A DNA stretch of 64,000 nucleotides from an uncultured Alistipes sp. (GCA_944323075.1 CALURC010000013.1:107461-171460), one strand, 5' to 3'; shown: positions 43,851-54,257, numbered from the stretch's first letter. The notes: a model not told the origin generated them from the letters alone. Numbers and translations: made by a program.

Positions 43851-44819
43851 TTATGAATCTTTTTCTTGAGTTGTCTCGGCGTTCTTTTCAAATGCTTCGA
43901 CGATGTATTTTACTAGTCGGTGACGGATGATGTCCCGGTTGTCGAATTCAATGATCCCGATACCGTCGATACCGTGCAACATGTTGATAACCGGCATCAG
44001 ACCCGAATCGCTGCGTCGAGGTAAATCTATTTGCGTATAGTCTCCGGTCACGATGAAGCGGGCGTTTTTTCCCATGCGGGTCAGAAACATTTTGATCTGA
44101 GAAACGGTGGTATTTTGTGCCTCGTCGAGAATGACGAATGCATTATCAAGAGTTCGTCCGCGCATATAGGCCAGCGGTGCGATCTGAACGGTCCCGTCTT
44201 CTATGTATTTACTGAGTTTGGCGGCTGGGATCATATCGTTCAACGCATCGTAGAGGGGTTGTAAATAGGGGTCGAGCTTTTCCTTGATATCGCCCGGAAG
44301 AAAACCGAGCTTTTCACCGGCTTCAACTGCCGGACGGATCAGGATGATGCGTTTGACCTCTTTGTTTTTCAGAGCTCGGACCGCTAAAGCAATAGCGGTA
44401 TAAGTTTTACCCGATCCGGCAGGTCCGGTGACGAAAAGCAGATCATTCCGGGCATAGGACTCCAATAAACGGATTTGATTGACTGTCCGTGCCCGAACGA
44501 TCAAACCGTTGTTCCCATATACGATAATTTGTTGGTTATCTGTGTTGTTTGGTGCGGTTTCGGGAAGGCCTCCATCGTAGATTTGGTCGATCACCTGAGG
44601 TGATATGTGCCCATATCGGGTATAATATTCGATCAATTCGGTCAGTTTATGATCGAACCGATTGATCTCGTTTTCATCACCCATCACTTTGATGGTTGAA
44701 CCTCGAGCGATGACTTTGAGTTTCGGAAATTTTGTTCTTATTATTTCGAGGTTTGCGTCGTATAGCCCGTAGAATTCAGCAGGATCGACACCCTCGAGTA
44801 CAATCAGTTTTTCCGTCAT
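43851..44819 (-). CDS. PhoH-like ATPase
   Basis: A cytoplasmic P-loop NTPase linked in other bacteria to RNA metabolism and ribosome quality control. An N-terminal KH-like region (about residues 1-105) precedes the PhoH domain. Walker A is TGPAGSGKTYTAIA near residue 131, Walker B is NAFVILDEAQNT, and TGDYTQIDLPRRSDSGL follows. Length 322 is typical. It is the first gene of a four-gene operon with purC, pepD and the lipid kinase. Confidence 0.93.
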   Translation of the reverse strand: MTEKLIVLEGVDPAEFYGLYDANLEIIRTKFPKLKVIARGSTIKVMGDENEINRFDHKLTELIEYYTRYGHISPQVIDQIYDGGLPETAPNNTDNQQIIVYGNNGLIVRARTVNQIRLLESYARNDLLFVTGPAGSGKTYTAIALAVRALKNKEVKRIILIRPAVEAGEKLGFLPGDIKEKLDPYLQPLYDALNDMIPAAKLSKYIEDGTVQIAPLAYMRGRTLDNAFVILDEAQNTTVSQIKMFLTRMGKNARFIVTGDYTQIDLPRRSDSGLMPVINMLHGIDGIGIIEFDNRDIIRHRLVKYIVEAFEKNAETTQEKDS

Positions 44820-44873
44820 ACGAATAGCCTGTTTGGCCCTTTTGTCGGCTTTGTTTTTAATATTTGAGTGTGG

Positions 44874-45491
44874 TTAAAACAGATAGCAGACATTCAACTG
44901 CCATTGATTCATCCCGGTCTTGTAGATGCTGGCAGGTAGATCTCCTTTGATGACGCTTAATTCGGGTCTTTTGAACTGACCGCCATATCGCATGTCGACA
45001 TTGATTCTGCCGAATTCAACGCCACCCCCCACTTCATAGGCTACAACCGATTTGGAAAGTTCGGCATTGATTGCAGTTGTCGTATTTTGCATTTTGTTTC
45101 CTGTATCGGTCATGATGGTGAATACGGGTCCTGCAAAAAGTCTGAAAAAGGCAATTTTCCATCCGAAAAGAACGGGAACTTCCATATTCTTGACTTTCAC
45201 CTTTGTCGAAGCGTTGTCCTCCATGTCCATAGTAAAACGGTGGCTGGCATAAACCAGTTCTGGTTGGATATAGAACATGGGTAGGTTGATCCGTGCGACG
45301 AAACCGAGTTGGTATCCGAAATCCTTGTCGGCCGAAAACATACCAAGCACTTCGTCTTTGGAGGCATGGATGCTTTGGGTCTGAATGCCGGCCTTAATTC
45401 CGAACTGGATTGGGCCTTTGGCGGCGATTCTGTTCGTTATCGTACAGATAGTCATAATAATGACGGTTGCGAGCAGGCATTTTTTGATCAT
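44874..45491 (-). CDS. outer-membrane beta-barrel protein (PorT family)
   Basis: A small eight-stranded-type outer membrane protein. The open frame begins at a TTG at 45530 that lies inside a -7 element, so the ATG at 45491 (MIKKCLLATVIIMTICTITN, a signal peptide) is preferred, giving 205 residues. The mature part alternates short beta strands (FGIKAGIQTQS, YQLGFVARINLPMFYIQPELVYASHRF) and ends in a terminal aromatic residue (NVCYLF), typical of barrel proteins. Ligand unknown. It is in the same direction as phoH but 54 bases away. Confidence 0.82.
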   Translation of the reverse strand: MIKKCLLATVIIMTICTITNRIAAKGPIQFGIKAGIQTQSIHASKDEVLGMFSADKDFGYQLGFVARINLPMFYIQPELVYASHRFTMDMEDNASTKVKVKNMEVPVLFGWKIAFFRLFAGPVFTIMTDTGNKMQNTTTAINAELSKSVVAYEVGGGVEFGRINVDMRYGGQFKRPELSVIKGDLPASIYKTGMNQWQLNVCYLF

Positions 45492-45527
45492 GATTTCCTT
45501 CTTTTTTAGCGTGATATTAAGAACTCT

Positions 45528-45535
45528 CAAAGGTA
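45528..45535 (-). promoter_or_regulatory. -7 element for the beta-barrel gene
   Basis: Minus strand TACCTTTG, 36 bases before the ATG at 45491. It overlaps the TTG at 45530, excluding that start. Confidence 0.6.
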
Positions 45536-45682
45536 GAAAAAAATAGAGATTATTTCAACAGCATATTCCGAAAGGGCAAAAGAAGAATCGATCTGTTTGA
45601 TTGTGTGGGTTAGAGAATCACGAAATCAACTGTTTGCAAGTCTCTTTTAGAAAATGGTGTTGCGACTTGGTCGACAGAAAGG

Positions 45683-47257
45683 TTATAGTAGCGGGCTGAA
45701 AAGTCTGGACAGCGCTTCATAAAAATTGTGCAGATTCGGACGGCTTTCCCAATATTCGCGGGTGACCAGGCGACTGCGTTGCAAATCGTACAGGAATCGT
45801 TCTTCGAGCTCTTCGGTAATAGCCTTATCGTAGAGGATGGCCGATACTTCGAAATTGTCCTCGAAACTGCGTATGTCCATGTTGGCCGTACCGACAGAGC
45901 TGAATTTCCCGTCGATCATGATCAGCTTCGAATGGTTGAATCCCCGGCGATAGAGATACACTTTGACGTTGGCGTCGATCAGTTCTTCGATGTAGGATCT
46001 TGAGGCCCAGTAGACTATCTTGGAGTCGGAGCGACTGGGAATCATGATCCGCACGTCGATGCCGCTGAGCGAGGCGACTTTGATTGCAGTAAGAATCGCT
46101 TCATTAGGGAGAAAATAGGGTGATGAAATGTAAATATGGTGTTGTGCATGGGTGATTGCGGAGAAAAAGGCTTGCATGATTGAGGCCCAATCCGAATCGG
46201 GGCCCGAAGTGACGATCTGGATCGGAGTTTCCGTTTTTACTTGTGTCTTGGGAAGGTATCTGGGATAGTCGATCAGCTTCTCTTTGCTGACAAAAAACCA
46301 GTCGGTCATGAAGATGATCTGCAGCATACCTACGGCTTCACCTTCGAGTTTGAGGTGTGTATCCCGCCATGGACCCAATCGGGTTCCTGTGAGATAACGC
46401 TGGGCGATGTTGATGCCTCCGGTAAAGCCGATTTTCCCGTCAATGACCAAAATTTTTCGGTGGTTTCGGTAGTTTACGTGGCTGGTGAGCCAAGGGAAGA
46501 CTACTGGCATGAAGCATTTGACGTGGACTCCTGCACGACGCAGCTTTTTGATGAATTTACGACTTAGCCCCCAACTGCCCACATCGTCGTATATGACGCG
46601 AACCTCGATTCCGGATTGCGCCTTGTCAACCAGAATGTCGGCAATTTCCCGTCCCAAGGGGTCGTCTTCAATAATGTAGTACTCCATGTGAATCGAGGAT
46701 CTGGCATTGAGCAATGCACGGCGAATTTCGGCGAAGGTCTCTTTGCCGTCATTGAGGATTGCCACCTCGTTGTGCATGGTGAGCAGAGCCTTGTTGCTGT
46801 TGAGCAATAGGGTGATGATGTCGCGGTTGTCGGAAATCTCTGTTTTGTGGAATATTGCGGCGTTGTTGATTTCGTAGATTTGTTGTCGGCTGAGCGCATC
46901 GATTTGTTCCAAGTCGTGGAGCTCTTTACGGTTGAAAATTTTTTGTTTTCTGTGGTTACGTCCGAAGACGATATAGAGAACGAATCCGACGACAGGTAGC
47001 AGAGAGATGACGATGATCCACGAAAGAGCCTTGACCGGATCGCGTTTGTCGTGTATGATTACGGCGATCGTAACCATGACGAAGAGGATGTATCCGATAC
47101 TCAGCAGCGGTTTCAAGTCGGCTGCAGCGAATAGAAGTTGGGCACCATTCATATCCGGAACGTTGAAAATTAAAGTATAGGAAAAATGTGAATCGGAATC
47201 AATAAAAAGTGCAGTTTCCCAATTTAATCCGGTTAGATCCTGTCCTATACTTTCCAA
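45683..47257 (-). CDS. cls: cardiolipin synthase (PLD type)
   Basis: Joins two phosphatidylglycerols into cardiolipin in the inner membrane. Two N-terminal membrane segments (YILFVMVTIAVIIHD and WIIVISLLPVVGFVLYIVFG) precede two phospholipase D motifs, NYRNHRKILVIDGKIGFTGG and NHSKLIMIDGKFSSVGTAN. Length 524 is slightly long because of about 35 extra N-terminal residues; the Met at residue 36 (47152, MNGAQLLF) may be the real start. The two HKD motifs are complete. Probably a single-gene unit. Confidence 0.93.
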   Translation of the reverse strand: MESIGQDLTGLNWETALFIDSDSHFSYTLIFNVPDMNGAQLLFAAADLKPLLSIGYILFVMVTIAVIIHDKRDPVKALSWIIVISLLPVVGFVLYIVFGRNHRKQKIFNRKELHDLEQIDALSRQQIYEINNAAIFHKTEISDNRDIITLLLNSNKALLTMHNEVAILNDGKETFAEIRRALLNARSSIHMEYYIIEDDPLGREIADILVDKAQSGIEVRVIYDDVGSWGLSRKFIKKLRRAGVHVKCFMPVVFPWLTSHVNYRNHRKILVIDGKIGFTGGINIAQRYLTGTRLGPWRDTHLKLEGEAVGMLQIIFMTDWFFVSKEKLIDYPRYLPKTQVKTETPIQIVTSGPDSDWASIMQAFFSAITHAQHHIYISSPYFLPNEAILTAIKVASLSGIDVRIMIPSRSDSKIVYWASRSYIEELIDANVKVYLYRRGFNHSKLIMIDGKFSSVGTANMDIRSFEDNFEVSAILYDKAITEELEERFLYDLQRSRLVTREYWESRPNLHNFYEALSRLFSPLL

Positions 47258-47350
47258 AAATAGGAATTTTTTTGTGGAGTTACGAATTTATGTAGTCGAT
47301 TTTTAAAAGTGGTAAAAAATCTAATGTAGGTTGTTAGCCTTCAACAATAA

Positions 47351-47384
47351 AAAACGAAGAACCCGATTTAGGATTCTTCGTTTT
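47351..47384 (-). terminator. terminator of guaA
   Basis: An 11-bp stem extended past one mismatch (47351-47361 with about 47374-47384), 31 bases past the guaA stop on the minus strand, with a TTATTGTTG tail. Confidence 0.75.
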
Positions 47385-47414
47385 AGTGTAGTGTAAATTA
47401 GACTCAAATGAAAT

Positions 47415-48941
47415 TTATTCCCACTCGATGGTTGCAGGTGGTTTCGAACTGATGTCATAGACTACACGGTTTATACCCCGTACGCGGTTGATGATGTCGT
47501 TTGACACCTGAGCGAGGAAGTCGTAGGGTAAGTGTACCCAATCGGCGGTCATTCCGTCCGTTGAGGTTACGGCACGTAGAGCCACACAATTTTCGTATGT
47601 TCGTTCATCACCCATTACGCCGACCGATTGTACCGGCAACAACATCACTCCTGCTTGCCATACCTGGTCGTAAAGTCCCGACGATTTCAGTCCGTCAATG
47701 AAAATCTTGTCGGCTTCTTGGAGAATGCGAACCTTCTCTGCTGTCACTTCACCGAGAATCCGGATACCTAATCCCGGACCCGGGAAGGGATGGCGTCCCA
47801 AAATTTCATGGGGGATATTCAGCTGTTTGCCGACGCGGCGTACCTCATCCTTGAAAAGCAGACGAAGTGGTTCAACGATTTTGAGGGTCATCTTCTCGGG
47901 CAGTCCGCCGACGTTGTGGTGTGATTTGATCGTGGCCGATGGCCCGTTTACCGATGTCGACTCGATGACATCTGGGTAGATCGTACCCTGAGCCAGCCAT
48001 TTTACGTCGGTGAGCTTCATCGCTTCGCTGTCGAAGACTTCGATGAAGTCGCGGCCGATGATCTTACGTTTCTTTTCGGGATCTGTCGTTCCGGCCAGAT
48101 CGGAGAGAAACTTGTCTCCCGCCCGGACTCCGATGACATTCAGTCCAAGCGATTCGTAGGAGCTCATCACATCTTCGTACTCGTTTTTGCGCAGCAATCC
48201 GGTATCTACGAAGATACAGATCAGTTGATCCCCGATAGCTTTGTGAAGCAGTACGGCAGCAACCGACGAGTCGACTCCGCCGGATAGCCCGAGCAACACT
48301 CGGTCTGTTCCTACTTTTGCGCGCAGTTCGCGGACGGTCGATTCGATAAACGAATCGGGTGTCCAGCTCTGCTCACAGCCGCAGATGTCGACAACAAAAT
48401 GTTTCAATAGACGGGATCCTTCGGTCGAGTGGTATACTTCCGGATGGAATTGAATACCCCATGTCTGTTCACCTTCGAACTTGAATGCGGCGACCGGTAC
48501 GTCTTCTGTACTGGCAATGATTTTGCAATTAGCCGGAAGGCGGACGATCGTATCGCCATGCGACATCCACACTTGTGTCGTATCCGACAAATCGCGGATC
48601 AGCGGGTTTTCTTTGTCGACTTTCGACAACATGGCACGACCATACTCCCTTGTGGCCGATGGAGCAACTTCGCCGCCGAAATTTTGCGACAGATACTGAG
48701 CTCCGTAGCAGACGCCTAACAGAGGAAGTCGTCCTTTGATGGCGGAGAGATCGATCTGCGGAGCTTTTTCATCGCGCACCGAGAATGGACTTCCTGAAAG
48801 GATCACGCCTCGTACCGATTCATCCAAAGTGAATTTGTTGAACGGATGGATTTCGCAATAGACATTCAATTCACGAACCCGGCGGGCGATCAGTTGAGTG
48901 TATTGCGATCCAAAATCCAGAATCAATATTTTTTCCTGCAT
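47415..48941 (-). CDS. guaA: GMP synthase (glutamine-hydrolysing)
   Basis: Aminates XMP to GMP. The N-terminal class I amidotransferase (about 1-190) has the nucleophile in LLGVCYGAQ and the His/Glu in QFHPEVYHS. The ATP-pyrophosphatase part has [14 protein letters not shown] near residue 225, and the dimerisation domain ends [13 protein letters not shown]. Length 508 is normal. Gap to pheT is 39 bases on the same strand, so pheT-guaA may share a transcript. Confidence 0.97.
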   Translation of the reverse strand: MQEKILILDFGSQYTQLIARRVRELNVYCEIHPFNKFTLDESVRGVILSGSPFSVRDEKAPQIDLSAIKGRLPLLGVCYGAQYLSQNFGGEVAPSATREYGRAMLSKVDKENPLIRDLSDTTQVWMSHGDTIVRLPANCKIIASTEDVPVAAFKFEGEQTWGIQFHPEVYHSTEGSRLLKHFVVDICGCEQSWTPDSFIESTVRELRAKVGTDRVLLGLSGGVDSSVAAVLLHKAIGDQLICIFVDTGLLRKNEYEDVMSSYESLGLNVIGVRAGDKFLSDLAGTTDPEKKRKIIGRDFIEVFDSEAMKLTDVKWLAQGTIYPDVIESTSVNGPSATIKSHHNVGGLPEKMTLKIVEPLRLLFKDEVRRVGKQLNIPHEILGRHPFPGPGLGIRILGEVTAEKVRILQEADKIFIDGLKSSGLYDQVWQAGVMLLPVQSVGVMGDERTYENCVALRAVTSTDGMTADWVHLPYDFLAQVSNDIINRVRGINRVVYDISSKPPATIEWE

Positions 48942-48980
48942 ATTCTGTATCGATATATGTGTGTTTAGTGCATTGTCGGG

Positions 48981-51446
48981 TTATCCTCGTAGTTGGGCTC
49001 CTGTTTGTTTCTCGAAGGCTTGCAGCAGATTGTTCATTGTCCGGTCGATAACTTGATCGGTGAGTGTCTTTGTCGTATCTTCGAGTGTAAAACTCAAGGC
49101 ATACGATTTTTTGCCTTCAGGAAGTTTGTCTCCTTCGTAGACGTCGAACAGCGTGACGTTTTTGAGTAACTTCTTCTCTGTCGAATAGGCGATGTGTCTC
49201 AGTTGCGAAAAAGTCACCGCTTTGTCTACCAACAGCGCCAAATCACGTTTTACTTCAGGGAATTTGGATAGTTCGCTTACGGTTACTGAATGATTCCGAA
49301 TCAATTTGACCAACGTGTCAAAATTCATTTCCAGATAGAAGACATCGTTTTTGATGTCGAATTGGTTGCGGATCTTCCGGGAAACGACACCCATTTCCAG
49401 CAGACGTTGCGAACCGTTGAATTTGCAACATACCGCTTCCGAATAGAGGTCGCTGTCACAAGTTTCGAATACAGCACTGTTCAAGTCGAGCCCGAAGCGT
49501 TTCAACATCCGTTCGGCAGCATTTTTTAACGTAAAGAAGTCGGAAGGACGGGAAGGTACGTTCCATGAGGCCGCCCTGTCGTTACCCGTTACGATCATCG
49601 ATACCATAGCGCGTTCCTCATAAGGTGCAAGACCACCCTGCTCGGCCTTGGTCGCGTCATAGCTGTAACAATTTCCCAATTCGAAGAGTTTGAGGTCTCC
49701 GTTTTTTCGGTTCGTGTTGAGCTGTACGGCCTCCAATGCGTTGAAAAGGAGCGTCTGCCGCATGACATTCAGATCGTTGCTCAGCGGATTGAGTATTTTT
49801 ACGCAACGGGATGCCGGATAAGAAGTCAACCCTTCATAGTAGGCGGCTTTGGTCTGCGAGTTGCTCATGATCTCACGGAAACCGATCGATGCCAACAGGT
49901 CTGAAAGCGTATTGGCTATTTTGTCGCGATTGGGACGCGGAGCATACGACAACGAGGAGTTTACATGTTCCGGAATCTCTACATTGTCGTATCCGTAGAT
50001 TCGTAAAATATCTTCAATCAGGTCTGCTTCACGCTGTACGTCAACTCTGTATGGAGGGACGCAGACGTTCAATACGCCGTCGTTTTCGCTTTCGATTTTA
50101 ACATCGAGTGCGAGAATAATTTTACGGATTGTTTCGTCCGGTATATTTTTACCGATCAGTTTTTTGATTCGGTCAAACGATACTTCGAATCGGAACGGTT
50201 CGATCCGCACGGGATAAAGGTCCGTAATCGGTGAGGTGACTTTACCTCCGGCCAATTCTTGAATCAGTAATGCTGCACGTTTTAGTGCATACGGAGTCAT
50301 ATTCGGGTCTATTCCACGTTCGTAACGGAACGAGGCATCGGTACTGAGTCCGTGTCGTTTGGCCGTCTTCCGGATCCATACAGGGTTGAAATAGGCACTT
50401 TCGATAAATACTTCGGTGGTCGAGTCCGTCACTCCGGAATCTAACCCTCCGAAAACACCGGCGATGCACATCGGTTTCTCGGCATTGCAGATCATCAGAT
50501 CCTGTGCCGATAGTTTACGCGAAACTCCGTCCAGTGTTACGAATTCTGTCCCTTCCGGGCAGGTCCGTACGACAATTTTGTTGCCCGTGATTTTCGAAGC
50601 ATCGAAAGCGTGGAGTGGCTGACCTGTTTCATGGAGGATGAAGTTCGTGATGTCCACCACGTTGTTTTTCGGATTCATGCCGATGGCGATCAGACGACGT
50701 TGTAGCCACTCGGGCGACGGTGCGATCTTGATGCCGGTCATGGTGAGCCCCATGTACCGCGGAGCCGCTTCGCTGTTGGCTACCTCGACTTCGATGTGCT
50801 TCGAGTCATTGTCTTGCCGGAACGCATCCACCGAAGGCAATCCGAATTCATAAGGGATGTCGTTGGCCTTGAGATAGACGGCCAGATCGCGGGCAACACC
50901 GTAGTGGGACATGGCATCGGCCCGGTTGGGGGTCAATCCGATCTCCATCAGGTAGTCGTCCTCCAATTGGAAGTAGTCGCGTGCGGGAGTACCGGCCTTT
51001 ACGTCGTTCGGCAGGACGATGATTCCCTGATGATCGGTCCCGACACCGATTTCATCCTCGGCACAGAGCATACCGAATGATTCGACTCCGCGAATTTTGC
51101 TCTTTTTGATTTTGAAACCATTCTCTTCTCCGGTAGGATAGAGGGTTGTGTTGATTGTAGCGACGACTACTTTTTGCCCGGCAGCGACGTTCGGCGCCCC
51201 GCAGACGATTTGGGTCGGAACGCCATCGCCCAGATCCACCGTCGTTACGTGCAGTTTGTCGGCATCTGGATGTTTCTCGCAGGTGAGGACTTCACCGACG
51301 ACTAATCCGGCCAATCCGCCGCGGATCGATTCGATTTTCTCGAGTGCTTCGACTTCGAGTCCGATTCCGGTCAGAATCCGGGCAATCTCTTCGGCAGGAA
51401 GGTCGGTTTTGATATAGGTTTTTAGCCAGTTTAATGATATTTTCAT
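48981..51446 (-). CDS. pheT: phenylalanyl-tRNA synthetase beta subunit
   Basis: Non-catalytic subunit that binds tRNA and edits Tyr-tRNA-Phe. Domains in order: the N-terminal region with tRNA-binding EMAP-like domain (VVGEVLTCEKHPDADKLHVTTV, about 40-155), the B3/B4 editing core (NRADAMSHYGVARDLAVYL, GLDSGVTDSTTEVFIESAYF), B5 (FDRIKKLIGKNI), the core-like domain, and the C-terminal FDX-ACB (SKFPEVKRDLALLVDKAVTF). Length 821 is typical. pheS is not adjacent, which is normal in this phylum. The 275-base gap upstream (51447-51721) holds a terminator and no gene I can support. Confidence 0.97.
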   Translation of the reverse strand: MKISLNWLKTYIKTDLPAEEIARILTGIGLEVEALEKIESIRGGLAGLVVGEVLTCEKHPDADKLHVTTVDLGDGVPTQIVCGAPNVAAGQKVVVATINTTLYPTGEENGFKIKKSKIRGVESFGMLCAEDEIGVGTDHQGIIVLPNDVKAGTPARDYFQLEDDYLMEIGLTPNRADAMSHYGVARDLAVYLKANDIPYEFGLPSVDAFRQDNDSKHIEVEVANSEAAPRYMGLTMTGIKIAPSPEWLQRRLIAIGMNPKNNVVDITNFILHETGQPLHAFDASKITGNKIVVRTCPEGTEFVTLDGVSRKLSAQDLMICNAEKPMCIAGVFGGLDSGVTDSTTEVFIESAYFNPVWIRKTAKRHGLSTDASFRYERGIDPNMTPYALKRAALLIQELAGGKVTSPITDLYPVRIEPFRFEVSFDRIKKLIGKNIPDETIRKIILALDVKIESENDGVLNVCVPPYRVDVQREADLIEDILRIYGYDNVEIPEHVNSSLSYAPRPNRDKIANTLSDLLASIGFREIMSNSQTKAAYYEGLTSYPASRCVKILNPLSNDLNVMRQTLLFNALEAVQLNTNRKNGDLKLFELGNCYSYDATKAEQGGLAPYEERAMVSMIVTGNDRAASWNVPSRPSDFFTLKNAAERMLKRFGLDLNSAVFETCDSDLYSEAVCCKFNGSQRLLEMGVVSRKIRNQFDIKNDVFYLEMNFDTLVKLIRNHSVTVSELSKFPEVKRDLALLVDKAVTFSQLRHIAYSTEKKLLKNVTLFDVYEGDKLPEGKKSYALSFTLEDTTKTLTDQVIDRTMNNLLQAFEKQTGAQLRG

Positions 51447-51666
51447 TGTATATTTATGCTTATAAGTTCGGCTTTGTCAACAGAGGTTATTTGCTTCTGT
51501 TTGTAATGTTTTCGGGTAAACGCAATTTAGGTCGTTCATAATCGAGGCGAAAGTTACGGAAAATTTTGCAAAGTAGCTAATTCTGTTCAGGTAACCCGTT
51601 CGGAAGGGTCAGTTTTATCACTCTTTCATTTTTCCGTTGCTATCGAATGAGCAGAATATTAAAGAA

Positions 51667-51698
51667 GACGAGCGGAGACAGAATCGTCTCCGCTCGTC
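51667..51698 (-). terminator. terminator of lysC-lysA
   Basis: A 13-bp perfect stem (51667-51679 with 51686-51698, six-base loop), 23 bases past the lysA stop on the minus strand and followed by TTCTTTAAT. Confidence 0.85.
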
Positions 51699-51721
51699 GG
51701 CTATGTTGGGTTTAGTGCTGC

Positions 51722-52879
51722 CTATAATGTGTTGCTGTATACTGCTTCAGGCAAGTCCCGGAGATTGTAACGGGAGGCCATGGCGGCTCCGTATGCTCCT
51801 GCGGAACGGATTGTCAGTAAATCACCCCGCCGTGTGACAGGCAGTTTGATGTCACGGGCAAAGATGTCGGACGACTCGCAGATCGGACCTCCGATCGTAT
51901 ATGTCTCTTCACCTTCCGTAGAGGTAAGGTTTTCGATCTTGTGTTTGGCACTATACAGCGCGGGCCGGATCAGATCGGTCATGCCGGCATCAACGATCAC
52001 AATGTTTTGTCCCGAAGCCGTCGTCTTGTTATAGAGTACGCGGGTGATCAATTCGCCGCATTGTGCAGTCAGTGAACGTCCTAACTCGAAATGTACCGTT
52101 TGTCCGGCCTCGATCTCCAGATTTTTGTGGAAGATGTCGAAGTAGGTTTCGAAATCGGGAATGAGCTCTCGGTCAGGATCGTCGTAGTCGATGCCGAGGC
52201 CTCCCCCCATGTTCAGATGTTTGAGTACGATGCCCTGTTCGGCAAACCATGCCTTTATCATGTTGACCCGTTGGCACAAGGTCTCGAAAACTTTCATATC
52301 GCGTATCTGCGATCCGATATGGAAATGAAGTCCGACGATTTCGATGCGATTCATTTGGGCCAGCGTAGCGATTGCTTCGTCGACCTCTTTGTAGGAGATG
52401 CCGAATTTGTTTTCTGCTTTTCCTGTCGAAATGTTCTTATGGGTTTTCGGGTCGACGTCGGGGTTGATTCGCAGTGCGACCCGGGCCCGTTTACCCATCC
52501 GTTCTGCAATCTGGTTGATGACCTGCAGTTCGTGCAACGATTCGCAGTTGAAGGAAAATATACCTTGTTCGAGTCCGTACTCGATCTCTTTGTCGCTCTT
52601 GCCGACACCGGCAAAAACGATTCCTGAGGCGGGAACACCATGCTCGATCGCTGCCCGTACTTCGTTACCGCTGACGCAGTCCATTCCCATTCCGGCCTGA
52701 TGCGCGGCATCGATGATGCGGGGATCGAAATTCGACTTCAGCGCATAATGTATTTTGAATCCGTAGCGGTTCGCGGCTTTCATGGCGGTATCGAGCGTAC
52801 GGTTCAAAAGATCGATGTCGTAAAAGTAGAACGGAGTGGCCTTTTGATTCAGCTGGGCCGTGTATTGTTTTGCACTCAT
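51722..52879 (-). CDS. lysA: diaminopimelate decarboxylase
   Basis: Last step of lysine synthesis: decarboxylates meso-diaminopimelate with PLP. Seen: the PLP-Lys region IHYALKSN, FHIGSQ, the glycine-rich LNMGGGLGID, EPGRS-like ELGRSL, and CESSD with the active-site Cys near the end. Length 385 is typical. In the EPGR position the sequence reads ELGRS, a small difference. Its ATG overlaps the lysC stop (ATGA, 52876-52879), so the two are translationally coupled. Confidence 0.95.
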   Translation of the reverse strand: MSAKQYTAQLNQKATPFYFYDIDLLNRTLDTAMKAANRYGFKIHYALKSNFDPRIIDAAHQAGMGMDCVSGNEVRAAIEHGVPASGIVFAGVGKSDKEIEYGLEQGIFSFNCESLHELQVINQIAERMGKRARVALRINPDVDPKTHKNISTGKAENKFGISYKEVDEAIATLAQMNRIEIVGLHFHIGSQIRDMKVFETLCQRVNMIKAWFAEQGIVLKHLNMGGGLGIDYDDPDRELIPDFETYFDIFHKNLEIEAGQTVHFELGRSLTAQCGELITRVLYNKTTASGQNIVIVDAGMTDLIRPALYSAKHKIENLTSTEGEETYTIGGPICESSDIFARDIKLPVTRRGDLLTIRSAGAYGAAMASRYNLRDLPEAVYSNTL

Positions 52880-54183
52880 TGGAATAGACCGTCGTTAAGT
52901 GATTGTAAAGTCTGTTTTTTCTGTTCTGTAGCGATCAAAATGGCTAAACTCCGGTGGCTGGCACCGTACGAGATCATCTTGATCGGAATTTTACGGATGC
53001 TTTCGAACACTCGAGCAGCGAGTCCAGCATCGCCATGTTCCATACGACCAACGACACAAACGATCGAGTTATTGCGTTCGATTTCGATTGTTCCCAATTT
53101 TTCCAATTCGGCAACGATTCCATTGAGGTGTTTGTCGCTGTCGACTGTCAACGATACAGCGACCTCTGAGGTGGTGATCATGTCGATCGGAGTCCGGTAC
53201 TGTTCGAAGATTTCAAATACTTTTCGCAGGAATCCATAGGCCATCAGCATACGTGCTGAATGGATACGGATTACGGTGATGCCATCTTTTGCCGCTACGG
53301 CGTGGAACGATTTCGAGTTGTCGTCGCAATTCGAAATCGTGGTGCCCGGAGCGTCCGGATCCATCGTGTTCTTCAGCATTACCGGAATGCATTTATCTTT
53401 ACAAGGTTGTATGGTGGCCGGATGCAGAATTTTTGCACCGAAGTAGGCCAACTCGGCAGCTTCGTCGAAACTCATGTTCCGAATCGGGTAGGTATGTTCC
53501 ACGAAACGGGGGTCATTGTTGTGCATGCCATCGATGTCTGTCCAGATCTGTACTTCGGAGGCTCCGATGGCTGCACCCATAAGGGCCGCACTGTAATCGC
53601 TTCCTCCACGACCCAGATTGTCTATTTCGCCTTTGTTGTTCGTGCAGATAAACCCTTGTGCTACATAGAATGTGTCGGGATCTGCTGCTACCGGGGCTAA
53701 AGCTTCGCTCAGTCGTTTGGTGTCGACTTTTTCCTCCTGATCGGTTACCATGAAATCTGGAGAGTTGAGGCATACGGCTTTAGTGCCCGTCTCGTTCAGA
53801 TAAAAAGTAAAGATTGCGGAGGTTAGCAATTCTCCCTGCGCAATGATTTTGCGTTCGGAGGTGTATTCACGGAAGTTCGAAGTTTCATTGCGGATCAGCT
53901 CGAACGTGGCTTGCATACGGTTCAATGCCTCCTGTTTGTAGCGGTTGAGCAGACCTTCGATACAGGTGGTGTATTTTTCGGTCAGCATGCCGATGCGTTC
54001 GTCAATCGTGTTTTGGTCGTTTTCAGCAGCGGCTGATACGATGCGCACCAGCGCGTCGGTGGTTCCCGACATGGCTGACAGAACGGTAATGCGTGCCTTT
54101 TCGCGGCGAATGATTTCCGCTACTCTCTTCATGTTCGCGGCGGAACCTACGGATGTGCCGCCGAACTTCAAAACTTTTGTCAT
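52876..54183 (-). CDS. lysC: aspartate kinase
   Basis: First step of the aspartate family pathway. The kinase domain starts MTKVLKFGGTSVGSA with later GRGGSDYSAALMGAA and WTDIDGM; two ACT domains follow from about residue 300 (ITVIRIHSARMLMAYGFLRKVFEIFEQ). Monofunctional: the open frame ends without a homoserine dehydrogenase part, length 435. Pairing with lysA in one coupled operon points to lysine or diaminopimelate supply and feedback by lysine. A -7 element lies upstream. Confidence 0.95.
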   Translation of the reverse strand: MTKVLKFGGTSVGSAANMKRVAEIIRREKARITVLSAMSGTTDALVRIVSAAAENDQNTIDERIGMLTEKYTTCIEGLLNRYKQEALNRMQATFELIRNETSNFREYTSERKIIAQGELLTSAIFTFYLNETGTKAVCLNSPDFMVTDQEEKVDTKRLSEALAPVAADPDTFYVAQGFICTNNKGEIDNLGRGGSDYSAALMGAAIGASEVQIWTDIDGMHNNDPRFVEHTYPIRNMSFDEAAELAYFGAKILHPATIQPCKDKCIPVMLKNTMDPDAPGTTISNCDDNSKSFHAVAAKDGITVIRIHSARMLMAYGFLRKVFEIFEQYRTPIDMITTSEVAVSLTVDSDKHLNGIVAELEKLGTIEIERNNSIVCVVGRMEHGDAGLAARVFESIRKIPIKMISYGASHRSLAILIATEQKKQTLQSLNDGLFQ

Positions 54184-54249
54184 ACAATAAGTACTTGGTA
54201 AAATTTAATGTTGTCCGATGGAGTTGTCACTCCATATCGGATGTGGGTG

Positions 54250-54257
54250 CAAAGATA
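54250..54257 (-). promoter_or_regulatory. -7 element for lysC-lysA
   Basis: Minus strand TATCTTTG, 66 bases before the lysC ATG, in the 306-base divergent gap 54184-54489. I saw no lysine riboswitch fold there. Confidence 0.6.

Noticed and set aside
37584-44819. GH78 as part of the phoH operon
   Set aside because: Same strand and only 52 bases away, but the lipoprotein enzyme is unrelated to the housekeeping genes; no evidence for functional linkage.
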